A stretch of 64,000 nucleotides of DNA from Eubacterium sp. Its GTDB lineage: Bacteria; Bacillota; Clostridia; Lachnospirales; Lachnospiraceae. The notes under the pieces were generated by a model that did no database searches, was not told where the DNA came from, and worked only from the letters and a program-made list of their open reading frames with translations. The first letter of the stretch is position 1. Every line of letters starts with the position of its first letter. The stretch lies in NCBI GenBank assembly GCA_024698585.1, contig JAILRB010000024.1:1-64000 (forward strand). Direction: 5' to 3'. The translations under genes were made by a program, and so were the position numbers. Below are positions 53,578 through 64,000 of the stretch, piece by piece.

Positions 53578-56500
53578 ATGATGCGAAAATTATCATGGAA
53601 ACGAATAGGGAAAAAGTTACTTTCTTCTATTTTGGTGGTAACCGTAATGTTACAGACAGTTGATTTGTCAGCGGTTGTACAGGCGGTTGAACCGATTATG
53701 ATTTTGGAGCCGGGTAGTGAAGTAATTCCGGTGGAAGAAACTAAAGATTTGAAAGTAACAGATAGTAGTGCAACTGCAATCGATCTGGAATGGATTGAAC
53801 ATGTTGGAATCAAGGAATATCGTGTATATCGCGATAACGTTATGATTGATACCACAGGACTTTGTAGTTATTCTGATGTGGGAATTTCTGACTTAGACGA
53901 GGAAGAGTTCACACATGAATATAAGGTAGAAGCAGTGGATGAAAATGATCAGGTAACTTGGACCAGTGACACTGTGGAAGCTGTTGCCTTAGATAATTAT
54001 GACACATATAGTTCAAATACACTATCAAATAAAAAGATGGTAGTGAATCATTTTAATGTTAGCTCATATACCACTGCGATTAATAGTGAAATTGAAGTGT
54101 ATGGTGATTTAGTAGTAAGAGGCAATTTTAATTTAATTGATAGTAAGATGATTGTGCATGGAAATGTCTATGTAACGAATCAGTTTGTGATGGCATCATC
54201 TTCTAATGAGAGTGATGATTTCCCGTACTTACTGGTAGAAGGAGATTTTCATTGGGACAATCATTATTCAAATACATTATCTCTTGGAACGGTAGAGGTA
54301 AAAGGTAATTTCTATGACTGTACCACTTATATGGCAGAAAGTTGTAATTATTTAACCTTTATGCCAGGAGAACAGCAGAAATTTATTTTTAGTGGGGATA
54401 AGAAGCAGGTTATTAACTTAAATAGCAATAGTAGATTTGCCATATTGGAGTTGAAAAATGACAGCGAAGAAGGAATCGTAGCTGAAAATGATCTTCGTGC
54501 TTCAGAAATTATTTATCATAATACCAATGTATCAGGAATGGATGATGAAGGGTATCAGGAAGGTTGGAAACTGGAAAAGGATGAAGAGGTTGAAGGTGGC
54601 CTGAACCTTTCAAAAGGGACCCTGGATTTAAATGGACATAAGCTTACGGTAAAGGGAGATTTGAACCAGATTGGCGGTACCATTCAGCTAAATGGCGGTG
54701 AATTAGATGTCCAGGGGGATTATAATGCACGGAAATATGTTGTAGAAGAAGGGGATATTATTTATAAGTCTTCTACAGGACGCATCATAATGAAAAATGA
54801 AGCCGATGTACTTCGGATTCAGGGGAATATCAATTGGTATTCTAATCATTCGACTGAAAATGATCTTACAAATGGTAAGATTTATGTAGATGGAAATATA
54901 GAGAATCATGCCGGAGACACTGTGTTTCAAATGGGAAACTTTAAAGTATGTGATCAGGCTGAGTTATTTTTAACAGCAGGAAAAGAGCATCAGTTCAGTA
55001 GTTCTGACACATACTGGATGGAGATTGCTTCATTAAATTTGGAAAAGAATGCCGTTTTAAAAAGCGATGGAAATATCGTGGTTAGTAAATATTTAGATGC
55101 TTCTCAGGGAACTGTGGAAGGGATTTTGAAAATCGGAAATGCAATTGACATTGCTGATAAATATTATAAAGGTGATGTTGAATTGACCTGCGTTAGTGGA
55201 TGGGAAGTTTCCGGAGATTATGAGATTGATGGAACGATGTACGTTGGAGACTGTCCTGATTGGAGCACCAATAATATTATCGTGAAAGATTTGGTGGTTA
55301 ATTCTGATATCTATCTCGAAACTAGTACATTAACAGTTAAAAATGATGTTACGGTAAAGAATGGTTGCCTTAATATCGAAACCGGAACATTAGTAATCGG
55401 TGGGGATTTAAATGTTATTGAGTCCGGTGAAATTGAGATGGAAGAGCCGGAAGCAAAAATCACAGTTGAAGGAAATATCAATTGGTCTTCAAATTGGGGT
55501 TCTGTATTAAAGGATGGACAGATTGTTTTAAAAGGAAACTTTAACCAGACGAATGGGGAATTTTCTAATATTTCCTGCACCGGTAATCATACTTTAATTA
55601 TGGCAGGTACAAAGAAGCAGGAAATTCATTTTGATAATACGGATGCTTGCTTAAACATTGTTAACGTTGAGAATCAGGTAGGCGTTCAATGTAATGACAA
55701 AACATCCATTAACCAAGTAGTGGGGCACATTGATGGTTATGAATTTGACGGTGAGGGAGTATCCGGATGGACCTTGACAGAGAATGAGGTAATTGATGGA
55801 GATTTCGTCCTTAAGGAAGGGACATTAAATTTAAATGGAAAAGAACTTCACGTTAAGGGGAATTTTATCCAGCCGGCAGGTAAGGTTAACTTCGCAGGTG
55901 GTAAATTAGTCGTTGATGGAGATTACATTCTTAGTAAGATTTCGAAAGCAGATGGAAATGTTTCTTACGGAAAATCATCCGGAACAATGATTATGAATAA
56001 CAACCAGGATGAACTGATCGTACAGGGGAGTATGGTTGTTGCTTCCGGAAAGATGATGGAATCAGATCTTTCTTCCGGTGCGATTTACCTTAAGAAAGAT
56101 TTGAAGCAGATTTATTGTGGACGTAATAGTCATTTTGTGACATCCGATGACCATAAGATTGTGTTCAACGGAAGTGAAAAGCAGAATGTGGAAGTGGAAA
56201 CTTCAGGAATCAGTGGAACAAACTTTGCGAATATTGAAATCAGCAATGCAAAGGGAATTGTTTTGAAACAGAACCTTACAGTCACCGGAGAAATTTCCAC
56301 AAATGGTAACCCGGTGGATGGTTTTATTTCACTGACATTAAATACTTTTATTAAAGATGATATCTTTAAGGGAAATTTATTGATAACAGATCAATATAAT
56401 TTTGCAAAGGGATTGACCGTTGAAGGGACTCTAAAAGTATATGGAGGACAGGTTTATATCAATGAAGATATTACTGTCGATGACTTAGAATGCGAGAATG

Positions 56501-59500
56501 GGAACCTTTCAATTAATTATTCTGCTCTTACAGTGAACAATGATACTGTGCTTACAGCGACGGATTTTGATTTAAATAATGGTGTGTTTTCCATCGATGG
56601 AAAATTTACAATGAAAGAGGGAAGGGTATCATATTATGATCCGGACTGGGGAAAAATTGAACAACTGAAACAAAGTTTCGGAAGTGGTTCCGGATACCTG
56701 ATTATCGGTGGTGATGCCGAAATGCAAGGATCCTTTTCTGGTGATTTTTCGACAGAAGTGGAAGGGAACGTTTCACTCGAGAACTTCCAGACAGAAATCG
56801 ATCAGGTATTTAGTTTCTGTGGAGAACAGAAGCAAAGGGTACAGCTTGATAAAGAGTCTTGTTATATTGGTGTGATTGCACTAAACAATATATCAACAGA
56901 AGGTGTTTATTTTGAACAGTCAATTCCTTGTCAGACTATTTTTGAAAACACCTGTCACTATGTATGTGGTGAAGAAAATACTGTTGGTTGGACAGTGAAA
57001 GCAGATCAGGTGATTGATGGAGATTTGAACCTTTGCCAAGGAACCTTGGATTTGAATGGACATAACCTTGTTGTCAAGGGAAATTTGGAACAGTTTGGTG
57101 GTACCATTGATATTAATGGTGGTTGTCTCACGATTGAAGGGGACGCATTTTTACGCAGTAATGCAATCTGCCAAATGGATGATGAAAATGACAAAATGGT
57201 CGTTCTGGGAAGCATCCGTGCGAATGAACTCTCCTTTGATAAGGGTGAGTTATCGGTTGGTGGCTCGCTAGACTTAATTGGCTTTGACGGAGGAGATGAT
57301 TTTACACTTCGTCTAACCGGAGATGGTTATCTAACTTTATATGATGTGACGGTTGGTACGTTGGATATCACTGGAAACAGTACGATTTCTCCACACTATG
57401 TGAACGTTACAAAGATGGTAAAGGGAAAGACGAATAAAATCAATGGAACAATCAACATTGGAGAAAATACCCGATTTGAGAATGATACGTATAATGGAAA
57501 AGGACTTTCATTATATAATTTGAATTATTCACATCCGTTGAAAACTACAGGAAATCTTTCAATCAACAATTGTACAATTACAGAAGATATCGAATGTAAG
57601 AACTTAGATATTTATGCAACAAAGATTAATAATTGTATGGTTAAGGTTAATGGAAAATTAATCAAAGACTACGAATTTGGTGAAAAAACATTTTTGACGA
57701 ATTCAACCTTATATGTACATGGAAACTATGGGATTGAAGGGTCAGATGATTATATTCTCTGTGATGAAAAGAGTCGACTAATCTTTGGAAACAATCTGAC
57801 GATTTCAGATAATTCGTTTGAGTGTCCGGGAATCATTGAGGTGAAGAAGCATCTCACAATTACTCCGGCAAATGGATTAGTTTCCACTCGAGAAACTGCC
57901 TTTGAGTTAGAAGAAATGCCGGATAATCTTCCAGACTCTTACTATGAAACGGGTATATACAATATCGTTCTAAGCGGAACGAAATTGCAGAAGGTTCAGA
58001 TTAGTAGTAAGTGTCTCTGCTATGGAATTGATATTCAGAATGAAAGCACGGAAGGTGTTGTATTTGAAAACGGATATATTCCGGCAAGACATATTAAGAC
58101 AAATGGAAATAAAGTTATCACTTCCGGTGAGGGAGTAGATGGTTGGAAATTAACAGAAGACACTGTGATTGAGGACGATTTATATCTGATTGCAGGAACT
58201 TTGGATTTAAATGGTCATCAGTTGACCGTGAATGGAGACTTCAACATTGGTTCCGGAGTATTGTTCTTTAATAAAGGCTCTGTAGTAGTAAATGGTAACT
58301 TCGGACTTCAGTCGAAAACCGTCAAAGATGGAAAAGTGTCTTATGGATATGGCGTGGGAAGTATCCAAATGTTGTATCCGGAGGATTCGCTTCTGGTAAA
58401 AGGTGATTTTGTGGCAAATTCTTCCATTAATAATTCATACCATTGTTTTGATGGAACCATTGATGTTAAGGGAAATGTTAAGAGTGTACAGAATTTTGTG
58501 AATTATTGGTTCCGACCAGTTAATAAGAATACGTTTATTCTTTCCGGAGAGAGCGAACAGGTAATTTCCTGTCAGGGAACATCAAACAATGGAGAAACAG
58601 AAACCAGAGAATTTGAATTTGCAAATCTGAAAATTTTAAATACCAGTGAAGAGGGAATTCGATTAGATGCTCCAATCCGAGCAACTTTAATTTCGGATCC
58701 AAATCAGAAACTTCAGGAAACAAATTATGTTTCCGGAAAATTTGATGGAGTTTATACCGGAAAAATTAAGTTAGATGAATCGACTTTAGACCGGGATATT
58801 GAAGGGACTGGAACCATTGAGATTTCTTCTAGATTGAATCTTAGCGGACACACCATTAAGGCAAATAATATTATTGTTAAGAAGGGTGTGGATGTTAATA
58901 AGGGAGCATTAATCGCTACAAATCTGCTGTCCGTAGAAGGTGGACAGATGAATATGAAATATGCACAGGATTATGTTTTTGCCGGTAAGAAATTTGTTAC
59001 CAGTTCTACAGGTGCATCATTACAGGTATTAAGCGATGGTGTTCTTGAAATCCGAGGTGATTTTGAACAGGTAGGATCCGGAAAGAACTTCTATGCATCA
59101 GGAAATCATACAACTATTTTTAGCGGAAAAGAATATGTGGATGGAAAGCAAAATATTCAGAAGATTACTTTTGAAAATGCTTCTTCGAACCATTTTGCAA
59201 AAGTGATTTTCTATCGACCGATTGAAGAGGGATTTGTTTTAAGTCATCCGATTCAGAACATTTCTACTTCTTACGAAGTTCGAGAGGACGAACTGGAAGT
59301 GATTGACCCAGCGTCAAATTTGGAAGCTTCCGATATTACAACAACCAGCGTTTCGTTGAACTGGACTGCTTCTCCGAATGAAAGTGTTGTAGGATATGAA
59401 GTTTACAGAAATGGTCAGAAAATCCAGACCGTTGCTTCATGTAATTATACAGACAACGGCGTGAATCCGGATACGGAATATACCTATTATGTTTGTGCAA

Positions 59501-62500
59501 TTAATCAGGTAAAGGACAGTTCTGAACCAACAGATTCTGTTACAGTTCGTACGCAGAAGGATACGGAAGCACCAAGAAAAATTACATATGCGTACATCTC
59601 AGAAGTAGGTGGAAAGCATGTTCTTTTAAGATGGAATGCTTCTTCAGATAATGTTGGTGTAGATCATTACGATATTTACCGAGATGGAAGCTACCTGAAT
59701 CACGTGGGTAGTTCTGAGTTGGCATATCGTGATGAAACAGTGGAATTAGATGAAAACTACGAATATGAAGTCGTTGCTGTCGATGCAGCAGGAAATCAAT
59801 CAAAAAAATCAGATGGGGTCGTGATTAAAGTAGAATTACCTCAGATTACAAGAGTTGAACCTGCGAATAATGGACGAATCAGTGGAACTGCTTCGACATT
59901 AACCTGCTATTTTAAGCCGGTTATTTATTCGAATGTTTATAAGGGAGATATTGAGTACTGGAATGGAAATGACTGGGTTAAGGTTAGTCGTTTTACAATT
60001 CCAACACGACAGTATTCATCAACTGAAAAATACATGACTTCCGGAATGATTCTTCCGGACAATATTGAAAGTCCGGTAAAAGTCCGTTACACCATTTATG
60101 ATACGGATAATTGTGTGACACAGAAAGAAGTTTCGTACGAAATCGACAGAGAACCGCCAAAGGCTGTTACAAATTTAAAAGTTTCATCTGACAACGGAAT
60201 GGTATTCCTGTCCTGGGATGCATCCGTAAGCTATGACTGTAAAGGATACCGAATTTACCGTAGAAGTGAAAATGGTTCCTATACTTCTGTCGGATATGTT
60301 GATGGAAAAGACGATGTTCAGTTCACGGATTACAAAGCAGAAATAGGAAAAGTTTATTATTATACTGTAACCGCTGTAGATGAATTTTATTTGGAAAGTA
60401 TCACAAATCCGGAAACTTACGTACTCGTTAAGGAAGATAAACAGAAACCGGAAATCGTGAGCATTACTGGAGATAAGAAGTTTAGTAATCAGGGAACTTT
60501 TGTTGTGGAAGCAACAGATAATTTTAAGGTTGATAACGTTGACTTGTATTGCAGACCGGAAAACGGCTCTTGGGCAAAATGTGGTACATTGGATTCTCAT
60601 AAGGATGATGAATTCACTTTTGAAGTAGACTTTTCTGAATTTACGGAAGGTTGCTACGAAATCAGTGCAATTGCTGAGGATGCCAATCAGAACCGAACTG
60701 ATTTAAGTGACAGCAGTAAAAGGGTTAAGATTCAGGTTGACCATACAGGAATCGATAAGATTGAAGGTTTGTCAGGAACCGGTTTTGAAAACTATGCCAT
60801 TCTGAAATGGCAGAAGCCTGCGAATAAGGATATTGCTTACTATATTGTAGAACAGAAGATTAATGGACAGTATAAGGAAATCCTTAAGGTAAAGAATACG
60901 GAACAGGTTCAGGTCAAGAAATTAGAAACGAATCGGGAATACCAGTTCCGCGTTGTAGGATATGATGATGTAGAAAACAAGGGTGAATATTCTGAAGAGA
61001 TTACAATTCAGACAACAGAAGATGAACAGGCACCGGTCATCAGAACAAACAGTGAGAAAGAACTTTATGCGAACGAGAGAGTGACACTTCCACTTATTGT
61101 TGAGGACAACGGAAACCTGAAACAGATTACACTTCAGTACACATATGATAATGAAACAATAAACACGATTACTTCCTTTGAATATGAGGAAGGAGAAAAA
61201 TTAGTTTCTTTGGATTGTCCATTTAGTGTTAGAAACTTAGCAGAAGGAACAGTTCACGTTATTTGTACTGCAAAGGATTATGCAGGAAATGTCGCTGAAG
61301 TAAATGTGATGGATGTGGTAATTGACCATACGGCTCCGAAGGCAGTTTCAGCGTTGACAGGACATGGAGAAGCAGGTTCTAACTTCCTCCGTTGGGATTA
61401 CGGAGACAGTGATGTTACTTTCTACATTTATCGTAAGTTAAGTACAGAAACAAATTATACAAAGATTGCGGAAGCAACATCGAATACATATGTAGATGTC
61501 ACAGCTGCATACGGAAAACAATATCAGTATAAGATCGCAGTAGTAGATCGTGCAGCGAATCGAAGTGATTATTCAGAAGTTATCACATTACAGAGATTGA
61601 TTGATTCAGAGTGCCCGGTAATTTCTGCCATGACTCCGAAGGATGGAACAAAAGTGGCACGACAGGTGGTATTATCAACGCTTGTTACAGATAATACCGG
61701 AATTGATAAAGTTGTTTTCGAATACAGGGAACGTTTTGATGTGAACGGGTCATGGACTTTGATTGGCGAAGCGTCCGGTGCAAATGATGGAAAATATCCG
61801 GAAAAGGAATGGGATGTTGAGTCCTTAGAAAGTAAAGATTATTCCGTTCGTGCCATTGCTTATGATTATGAAGGCAATGCCAGTGAACCATGTTACAAAG
61901 TTTACACAGTAGACAATGATGCACCGAAGGCAGTAACAGTGACTGCTAAGGGAATTGGCTATGGTGCAAAATTAGAATGGACCAAAGCAGATGAACAGGA
62001 CTTTGACCATTATGAAGTATTCAGAAAAGAGCACAGTAAGAAAAAATATGAATATGTCAATTCTACAAAAGAGATTTCTTATGTAGATGAGGATTTAAAA
62101 CCGTTAGAAGCATATGATTATATTGTTTACGCGGTGGATGATGTTGACAATAAAAGTGCCAGCCAGGTTATTACAGTCTCAACAACAGATGAGGACATTA
62201 AGGCACCGGTTATTAATATTGGATTAGGGTATTCAGTACGTGAAGGGGAAGAGTGGAATGCTCAGGATTTGATTACTACAGATAATTCCGGAGATGACAT
62301 TGCCATTGATTATATTGTTGGCGATGATATTTATCATGGAAAGGATACTCCGATTACTTTTGATGAACAGGGAAATCAGGAAGTTACAGTTCGTGCAACA
62401 GACCCGAGCGGAAACACATCCGAAAAGAAAGTAGATGTTGAAGTTCGTTCGAGACAGGCAGCAAAACTGGAAGTTACCGTTATGACCGACAGTCCATCAA

Positions 62501-64000
62501 ACCCGGCATTAATTGCGAATGCATATATCAATATCGCAACTTCTGATGCTGATTCAGGTACAAATTATAATGCAGATGGAATGGGAAAAGCTCAGATTGC
62601 TCTGGAACCGGGAACTTATATCGTTTCTGCGTTTGCACAGGGATATAAGGTTTCAAGGAAAACAGTCAGAATTGCCAAGGGTGCTGACAAGAAGCTTACG
62701 ATTTCATTAAAAGAAGGTAAGGTTGTTGATGCTTCATTAACGACAACTGCATTATCACCTGCAGAAATTATAGAATTAGGAGTGGATTTAGAAAATCCGG
62801 CAAACTGGTATCAATATACATGGATCACTATAGATTCTGACGGAAATAATCTTCCGCCGTTATTAATCGGAGAAAAAGGAATCGTTGTTAAGGGGAAAGA
62901 GTTAAAAATTCATATTTATACCACAGAGGTATTAAAAGATATGTTCTCTGTGGATATGGTTATTTATAACTTAGCAGAATCCAACGCTGAATTTGATTTA
63001 GTAAATGGTGTGGCAACATTAAATCTTCCATATGGATTATCTATGTTAGATACAAATACAGAGAATTCCGTGGTAAGAGGAGTGGAGGATATTCCGGGAG
63101 GACAAAAAGCACAACTTTCTTGGTACATTAAGGCTGATGAACCGGGAAAATATGACAATATTACTGCAACATATAATGGAACATTTGAACCGTTCCATGC
63201 ACCGGTTTCCGTGACGGCAACCAGTAATCCAATTACCGCTGATTACAGTGACAGTACTAGCAGACCGGATTATGATGATGGATTTTTAGAGGATCCAGAA
63301 AATGCAGAATCACTGGACATCAATGTTGTCGGCGAAGACAAAGATGGACTTCATGCGGTTCAAGGAGCTGTTGTAAGTATTGAGGAACGTTCCGGTCTGG
63401 GATGTAGTTCATTTACGAATAGTAAAGGTGTTGCAGAATTACTGATAGACAAAGATGAAGACAGAACGTTTACATTAACAGTTACAGCAAAAGGCTATCA
63501 GGAGTACATTGATACGAATTTCACAGATTATGAAAGCGGATATTGTGAAATAAGGATTTACAAGGAAGGATATATTCCTGGTGATGAAGATTCACCATTT
63601 GATGAAGATGAGTATCAGTTAAAAATGGTAAGTGCCATGATGAATGGTTCCATCAATATTCTGGATCAGTCACATCACGACATTAATACTGCTTTAGATA
63701 CAGAGTTGAACTTTATCTTCTCTTTTGATAATGAAGTTGAATCCGTGGAACTAATCAGTGGAGGAGTTACTTTAGGCAGAGTCAATAAAGTCGGAAGTAA
63801 AACAGCCAGAATAACTGCGAAGTCGAAAGACTTTGTGAAGGACGGAAAAATTCAGGTGAAAGCTGAGACACATATTGATGGAAAAGAAGTTTCAGAAACC
63901 TATAATTTTTCATGGTTATCTGCCAGAGATGTTGTAATCACTGGGGTTAAGATGACAGGATACAGCAATGATGCAGATCTGCTAGCAGAACAAAAGGTTA
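53578..64000 (+). CDS. Giant secreted surface protein: four beta-repeat modules plus FN3-type domain array (partial)
   Basis: One frame is open from ATG 53578/53581 to the right edge, more than 3,470 codons, with no stop in the window. TTAGGAGG precedes it. The N-terminus is a long signal peptide (RIGKKLLSSILVVTVMLQTV). An FN3-like domain follows (~residues 50-135), then four modules of ~385-407 residues, whose GW landmarks fall at residues ~329, 730, 1137 and 1522. Each has the pattern GTLDLNGHxLTVKGxL.Q.GG and a later 'GxKKQ.I.F' segment, resembling stacked beta-helix (polymer-forming) repeats. From ~residue 1900 come FN3-like domains (TTSVSLNWTASPNESVVGYE, HVLLRWNASSDNVGVDHYDI, NFLRWDYGDSDVTFYIYRKL and others) mixed with Ig-like ones. 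Carboxypeptidase-regulatory-like modules start near 2960 and 3240. Likely an adhesin or wall-matrix protein; ligand unknown. Confidence 0.93.
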   Translation, partial: MMRKLSWKRIGKKLLSSILVVTVMLQTVDLSAVVQAVEPIMILEPGSEVIPVEETKDLKVTDSSATAIDLEWIEHVGIKEYRVYRDNVMIDTTGLCSYSDVGISDLDEEEFTHEYKVEAVDENDQVTWTSDTVEAVALDNYDTYSSNTLSNKKMVVNHFNVSSYTTAINSEIEVYGDLVVRGNFNLIDSKMIVHGNVYVTNQFVMASSSNESDDFPYLLVEGDFHWDNHYSNTLSLGTVEVKGNFYDCTTYMAESCNYLTFMPGEQQKFIFSGDKKQVINLNSNSRFAILELKNDSEEGIVAENDLRASEIIYHNTNVSGMDDEGYQEGWKLEKDEEVEGGLNLSKGTLDLNGHKLTVKGDLNQIGGTIQLNGGELDVQGDYNARKYVVEEGDIIYKSSTGRIIMKNEADVLRIQGNINWYSNHSTENDLTNGKIYVDGNIENHAGDTVFQMGNFKVCDQAELFLTAGKEHQFSSSDTYWMEIASLNLEKNAVLKSDGNIVVSKYLDASQGTVEGILKIGNAIDIADKYYKGDVELTCVSGWEVSGDYEIDGTMYVGDCPDWSTNNIIVKDLVVNSDIYLETSTLTVKNDVTVKNGCLNIETGTLVIGGDLNVIESGEIEMEEPEAKITVEGNINWSSNWGSVLKDGQIVLKGNFNQTNGEFSNISCTGNHTLIMAGTKKQEIHFDNTDACLNIVNVENQVGVQCNDKTSINQVVGHIDGYEFDGEGVSGWTLTENEVIDGDFVLKEGTLNLNGKELHVKGNFIQPAGKVNFAGGKLVVDGDYILSKISKADGNVSYGKSSGTMIMNNNQDELIVQGSMVVASGKMMESDLSSGAIYLKKDLKQIYCGRNSHFVTSDDHKIVFNGSEKQNVEVETSGISGTNFANIEISNAKGIVLKQNLTVTGEISTNGNPVDGFISLTLNTFIKDDIFKGNLLITDQYNFAKGLTVEGTLKVYGGQVYINEDITVDDLECENGNLSINYSALTVNNDTVLTATDFDLNNGVFSIDGKFTMKEGRVSYYDPDWGKIEQLKQSFGSGSGYLIIGGDAEMQGSFSGDFSTEVEGNVSLENFQTEIDQVFSFCGEQKQRVQLDKESCYIGVIALNNISTEGVYFEQSIPCQTIFENTCHYVCGEENTVGWTVKADQVIDGDLNLCQGTLDLNGHNLVVKGNLEQFGGTIDINGGCLTIEGDAFLRSNAICQMDDENDKMVVLGSIRANELSFDKGELSVGGSLDLIGFDGGDDFTLRLTGDGYLTLYDVTVGTLDITGNSTISPHYVNVTKMVKGKTNKINGTINIGENTRFENDTYNGKGLSLYNLNYSHPLKTTGNLSINNCTITEDIECKNLDIYATKINNCMVKVNGKLIKDYEFGEKTFLTNSTLYVHGNYGIEGSDDYILCDEKSRLIFGNNLTISDNSFECPGIIEVKKHLTITPANGLVSTRETAFELEEMPDNLPDSYYETGIYNIVLSGTKLQKVQISSKCLCYGIDIQNESTEGVVFENGYIPARHIKTNGNKVITSGEGVDGWKLTEDTVIEDDLYLIAGTLDLNGHQLTVNGDFNIGSGVLFFNKGSVVVNGNFGLQSKTVKDGKVSYGYGVGSIQMLYPEDSLLVKGDFVANSSINNSYHCFDGTIDVKGNVKSVQNFVNYWFRPVNKNTFILSGESEQVISCQGTSNNGETETREFEFANLKILNTSEEGIRLDAPIRATLISDPNQKLQETNYVSGKFDGVYTGKIKLDESTLDRDIEGTGTIEISSRLNLSGHTIKANNIIVKKGVDVNKGALIATNLLSVEGGQMNMKYAQDYVFAGKKFVTSSTGASLQVLSDGVLEIRGDFEQVGSGKNFYASGNHTTIFSGKEYVDGKQNIQKITFENASSNHFAKVIFYRPIEEGFVLSHPIQNISTSYEVREDELEVIDPASNLEASDITTTSVSLNWTASPNESVVGYEVYRNGQKIQTVASCNYTDNGVNPDTEYTYYVCAINQVKDSSEPTDSVTVRTQKDTEAPRKITYAYISEVGGKHVLLRWNASSDNVGVDHYDIYRDGSYLNHVGSSELAYRDETVELDENYEYEVVAVDAAGNQSKKSDGVVIKVELPQITRVEPANNGRISGTASTLTCYFKPVIYSNVYKGDIEYWNGNDWVKVSRFTIPTRQYSSTEKYMTSGMILPDNIESPVKVRYTIYDTDNCVTQKEVSYEIDREPPKAVTNLKVSSDNGMVFLSWDASVSYDCKGYRIYRRSENGSYTSVGYVDGKDDVQFTDYKAEIGKVYYYTVTAVDEFYLESITNPETYVLVKEDKQKPEIVSITGDKKFSNQGTFVVEATDNFKVDNVDLYCRPENGSWAKCGTLDSHKDDEFTFEVDFSEFTEGCYEISAIAEDANQNRTDLSDSSKRVKIQVDHTGIDKIEGLSGTGFENYAILKWQKPANKDIAYYIVEQKINGQYKEILKVKNTEQVQVKKLETNREYQFRVVGYDDVENKGEYSEEITIQTTEDEQAPVIRTNSEKELYANERVTLPLIVEDNGNLKQITLQYTYDNETINTITSFEYEEGEKLVSLDCPFSVRNLAEGTVHVICTAKDYAGNVAEVNVMDVVIDHTAPKAVSALTGHGEAGSNFLRWDYGDSDVTFYIYRKLSTETNYTKIAEATSNTYVDVTAAYGKQYQYKIAVVDRAANRSDYSEVITLQRLIDSECPVISAMTPKDGTKVARQVVLSTLVTDNTGIDKVVFEYRERFDVNGSWTLIGEASGANDGKYPEKEWDVESLESKDYSVRAIAYDYEGNASEPCYKVYTVDNDAPKAVTVTAKGIGYGAKLEWTKADEQDFDHYEVFRKEHSKKKYEYVNSTKEISYVDEDLKPLEAYDYIVYAVDDVDNKSASQVITVSTTDEDIKAPVINIGLGYSVREGEEWNAQDLITTDNSGDDIAIDYIVGDDIYHGKDTPITFDEQGNQEVTVRATDPSGNTSEKKVDVEVRSRQAAKLEVTVMTDSPSNPALIANAYINIATSDADSGTNYNADGMGKAQIALEPGTYIVSAFAQGYKVSRKTVRIAKGADKKLTISLKEGKVVDASLTTTALSPAEIIELGVDLENPANWYQYTWITIDSDGNNLPPLLIGEKGIVVKGKELKIHIYTTEVLKDMFSVDMVIYNLAESNAEFDLVNGVATLNLPYGLSMLDTNTENSVVRGVEDIPGGQKAQLSWYIKADEPGKYDNITATYNGTFEPFHAPVSVTATSNPITADYSDSTSRPDYDDGFLEDPENAESLDINVVGEDKDGLHAVQGAVVSIEERSGLGCSSFTNSKGVAELLIDKDEDRTFTLTVTAKGYQEYIDTNFTDYESGYCEIRIYKEGYIPGDEDSPFDEDEYQLKMVSAMMNGSINILDQSHHDINTALDTELNFIFSFDNEVESVELISGGVTLGRVNKVGSKTARITAKSKDFVKDGKIQVKAETHIDGKEVSETYNFSWLSARDVVITGVKMTGYSNDADLLAEQKV
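54562..58710 (+). repeat. Four diverged ~1.2-kb repeats inside the giant surface gene
   Basis: The GW landmarks at 54562, 55765, 56986 and 58141 are 1,203, 1,221 and 1,155 bases apart. Each is followed by a near-identical protein block of the type GTLDLNGHKLTVKGDLNQ. Right boundary is approximate. Confidence 0.88.

Noticed and set aside
54703-63158. Several minus-strand frames of 60-140 codons under the giant surface gene
   Set aside because: Antisense shadows; the plus frame is continuous, begins with AGGAGG and a signal peptide, and shows domain repeats.
1-64000. tRNA, rRNA and CRISPR arrays
   Set aside because: No cloverleaf-like sequence, rRNA core or regularly spaced direct repeats were seen by eye; a dedicated scan was not possible.

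Overview
The window looks like a low-GC, Gram-positive anaerobic Clostridia chromosome, most likely Lachnospiraceae. The evidence is the AT-rich genes with strong AGGAGG-type ribosome binding sites, frequent TTG and GTG starts, pyruvate phosphate dikinase at the left edge, lysine-rich Big-like surface proteins, a split transketolase, and a PadR/DUF6120-type cassette. This is inferred from gene content; no marker gene such as rRNA is present.

Layout. 1-0.8 kb: the 3' end of ppdK, its terminator, and a multi-hairpin stretch that looks like a structured RNA (raiA-like). 0.9-7 kb: accessory genes, namely an unrecognised small protein, an AlbA_2/Schlafen-type ATPase, an XRE regulator, a PD-(D/E)XK nuclease-like protein, a small alpha/beta hydrolase, and an SMR efflux remnant that still has its leader and terminator. 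7-17 kb: secreted and envelope genes, namely a broken surface protein, a membrane SpoIIE-type phosphatase overlapping an acyltransferase, a D-2-hydroxyacid dehydrogenase, a Big-domain surface protein, a small secreted protein and a lipoprotein. 16.9-18.2 kb (minus strand): PadR regulator, DUF6120-like membrane protein and a small exported protein.

18.3-46.6 kb is one long, almost gap-free plus-strand operon for a cell-surface polysaccharide. Order: CapD/PglF-type nucleotide-sugar dehydratase, initiating sugar-phosphate transferase, aldo/keto reductase, split transketolase, acyltransferase, many GT4 and GT2 glycosyltransferases, EpsG-type polymerase, Stealth phosphotransferase, ABC export permease and ATPase, metallophosphoesterase, a second acyltransferase, then a 3-amino-deoxysugar block (FdtA-like isomerase, DegT aminotransferase, GNAT acetyltransferase) and two last GT2 genes. 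It has a clear promoter and a hairpin-bearing leader. One glycosyltransferase-like gene carries an in-frame stop. The early genes are visibly less AT-rich than the glycosyltransferases.

46.8-47.8 kb is an internally deleted IS256-family element with both terminal inverted repeats still visible. Beyond it are a TupA-like ATP-grasp gene with a frameshift at a 7-A run, two divergent membrane acyltransferases, an Rpn-family nuclease and a nucleotidyltransferase-like protein. From 53.6 kb to the right edge runs one uninterrupted reading frame of more than 3,470 codons encoding a giant secreted protein: four ~400-residue beta-repeat modules followed by an array of fibronectin-III-like and other Ig-like domains. 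It has no stop in the window.

No tRNA, rRNA or CRISPR array was seen.
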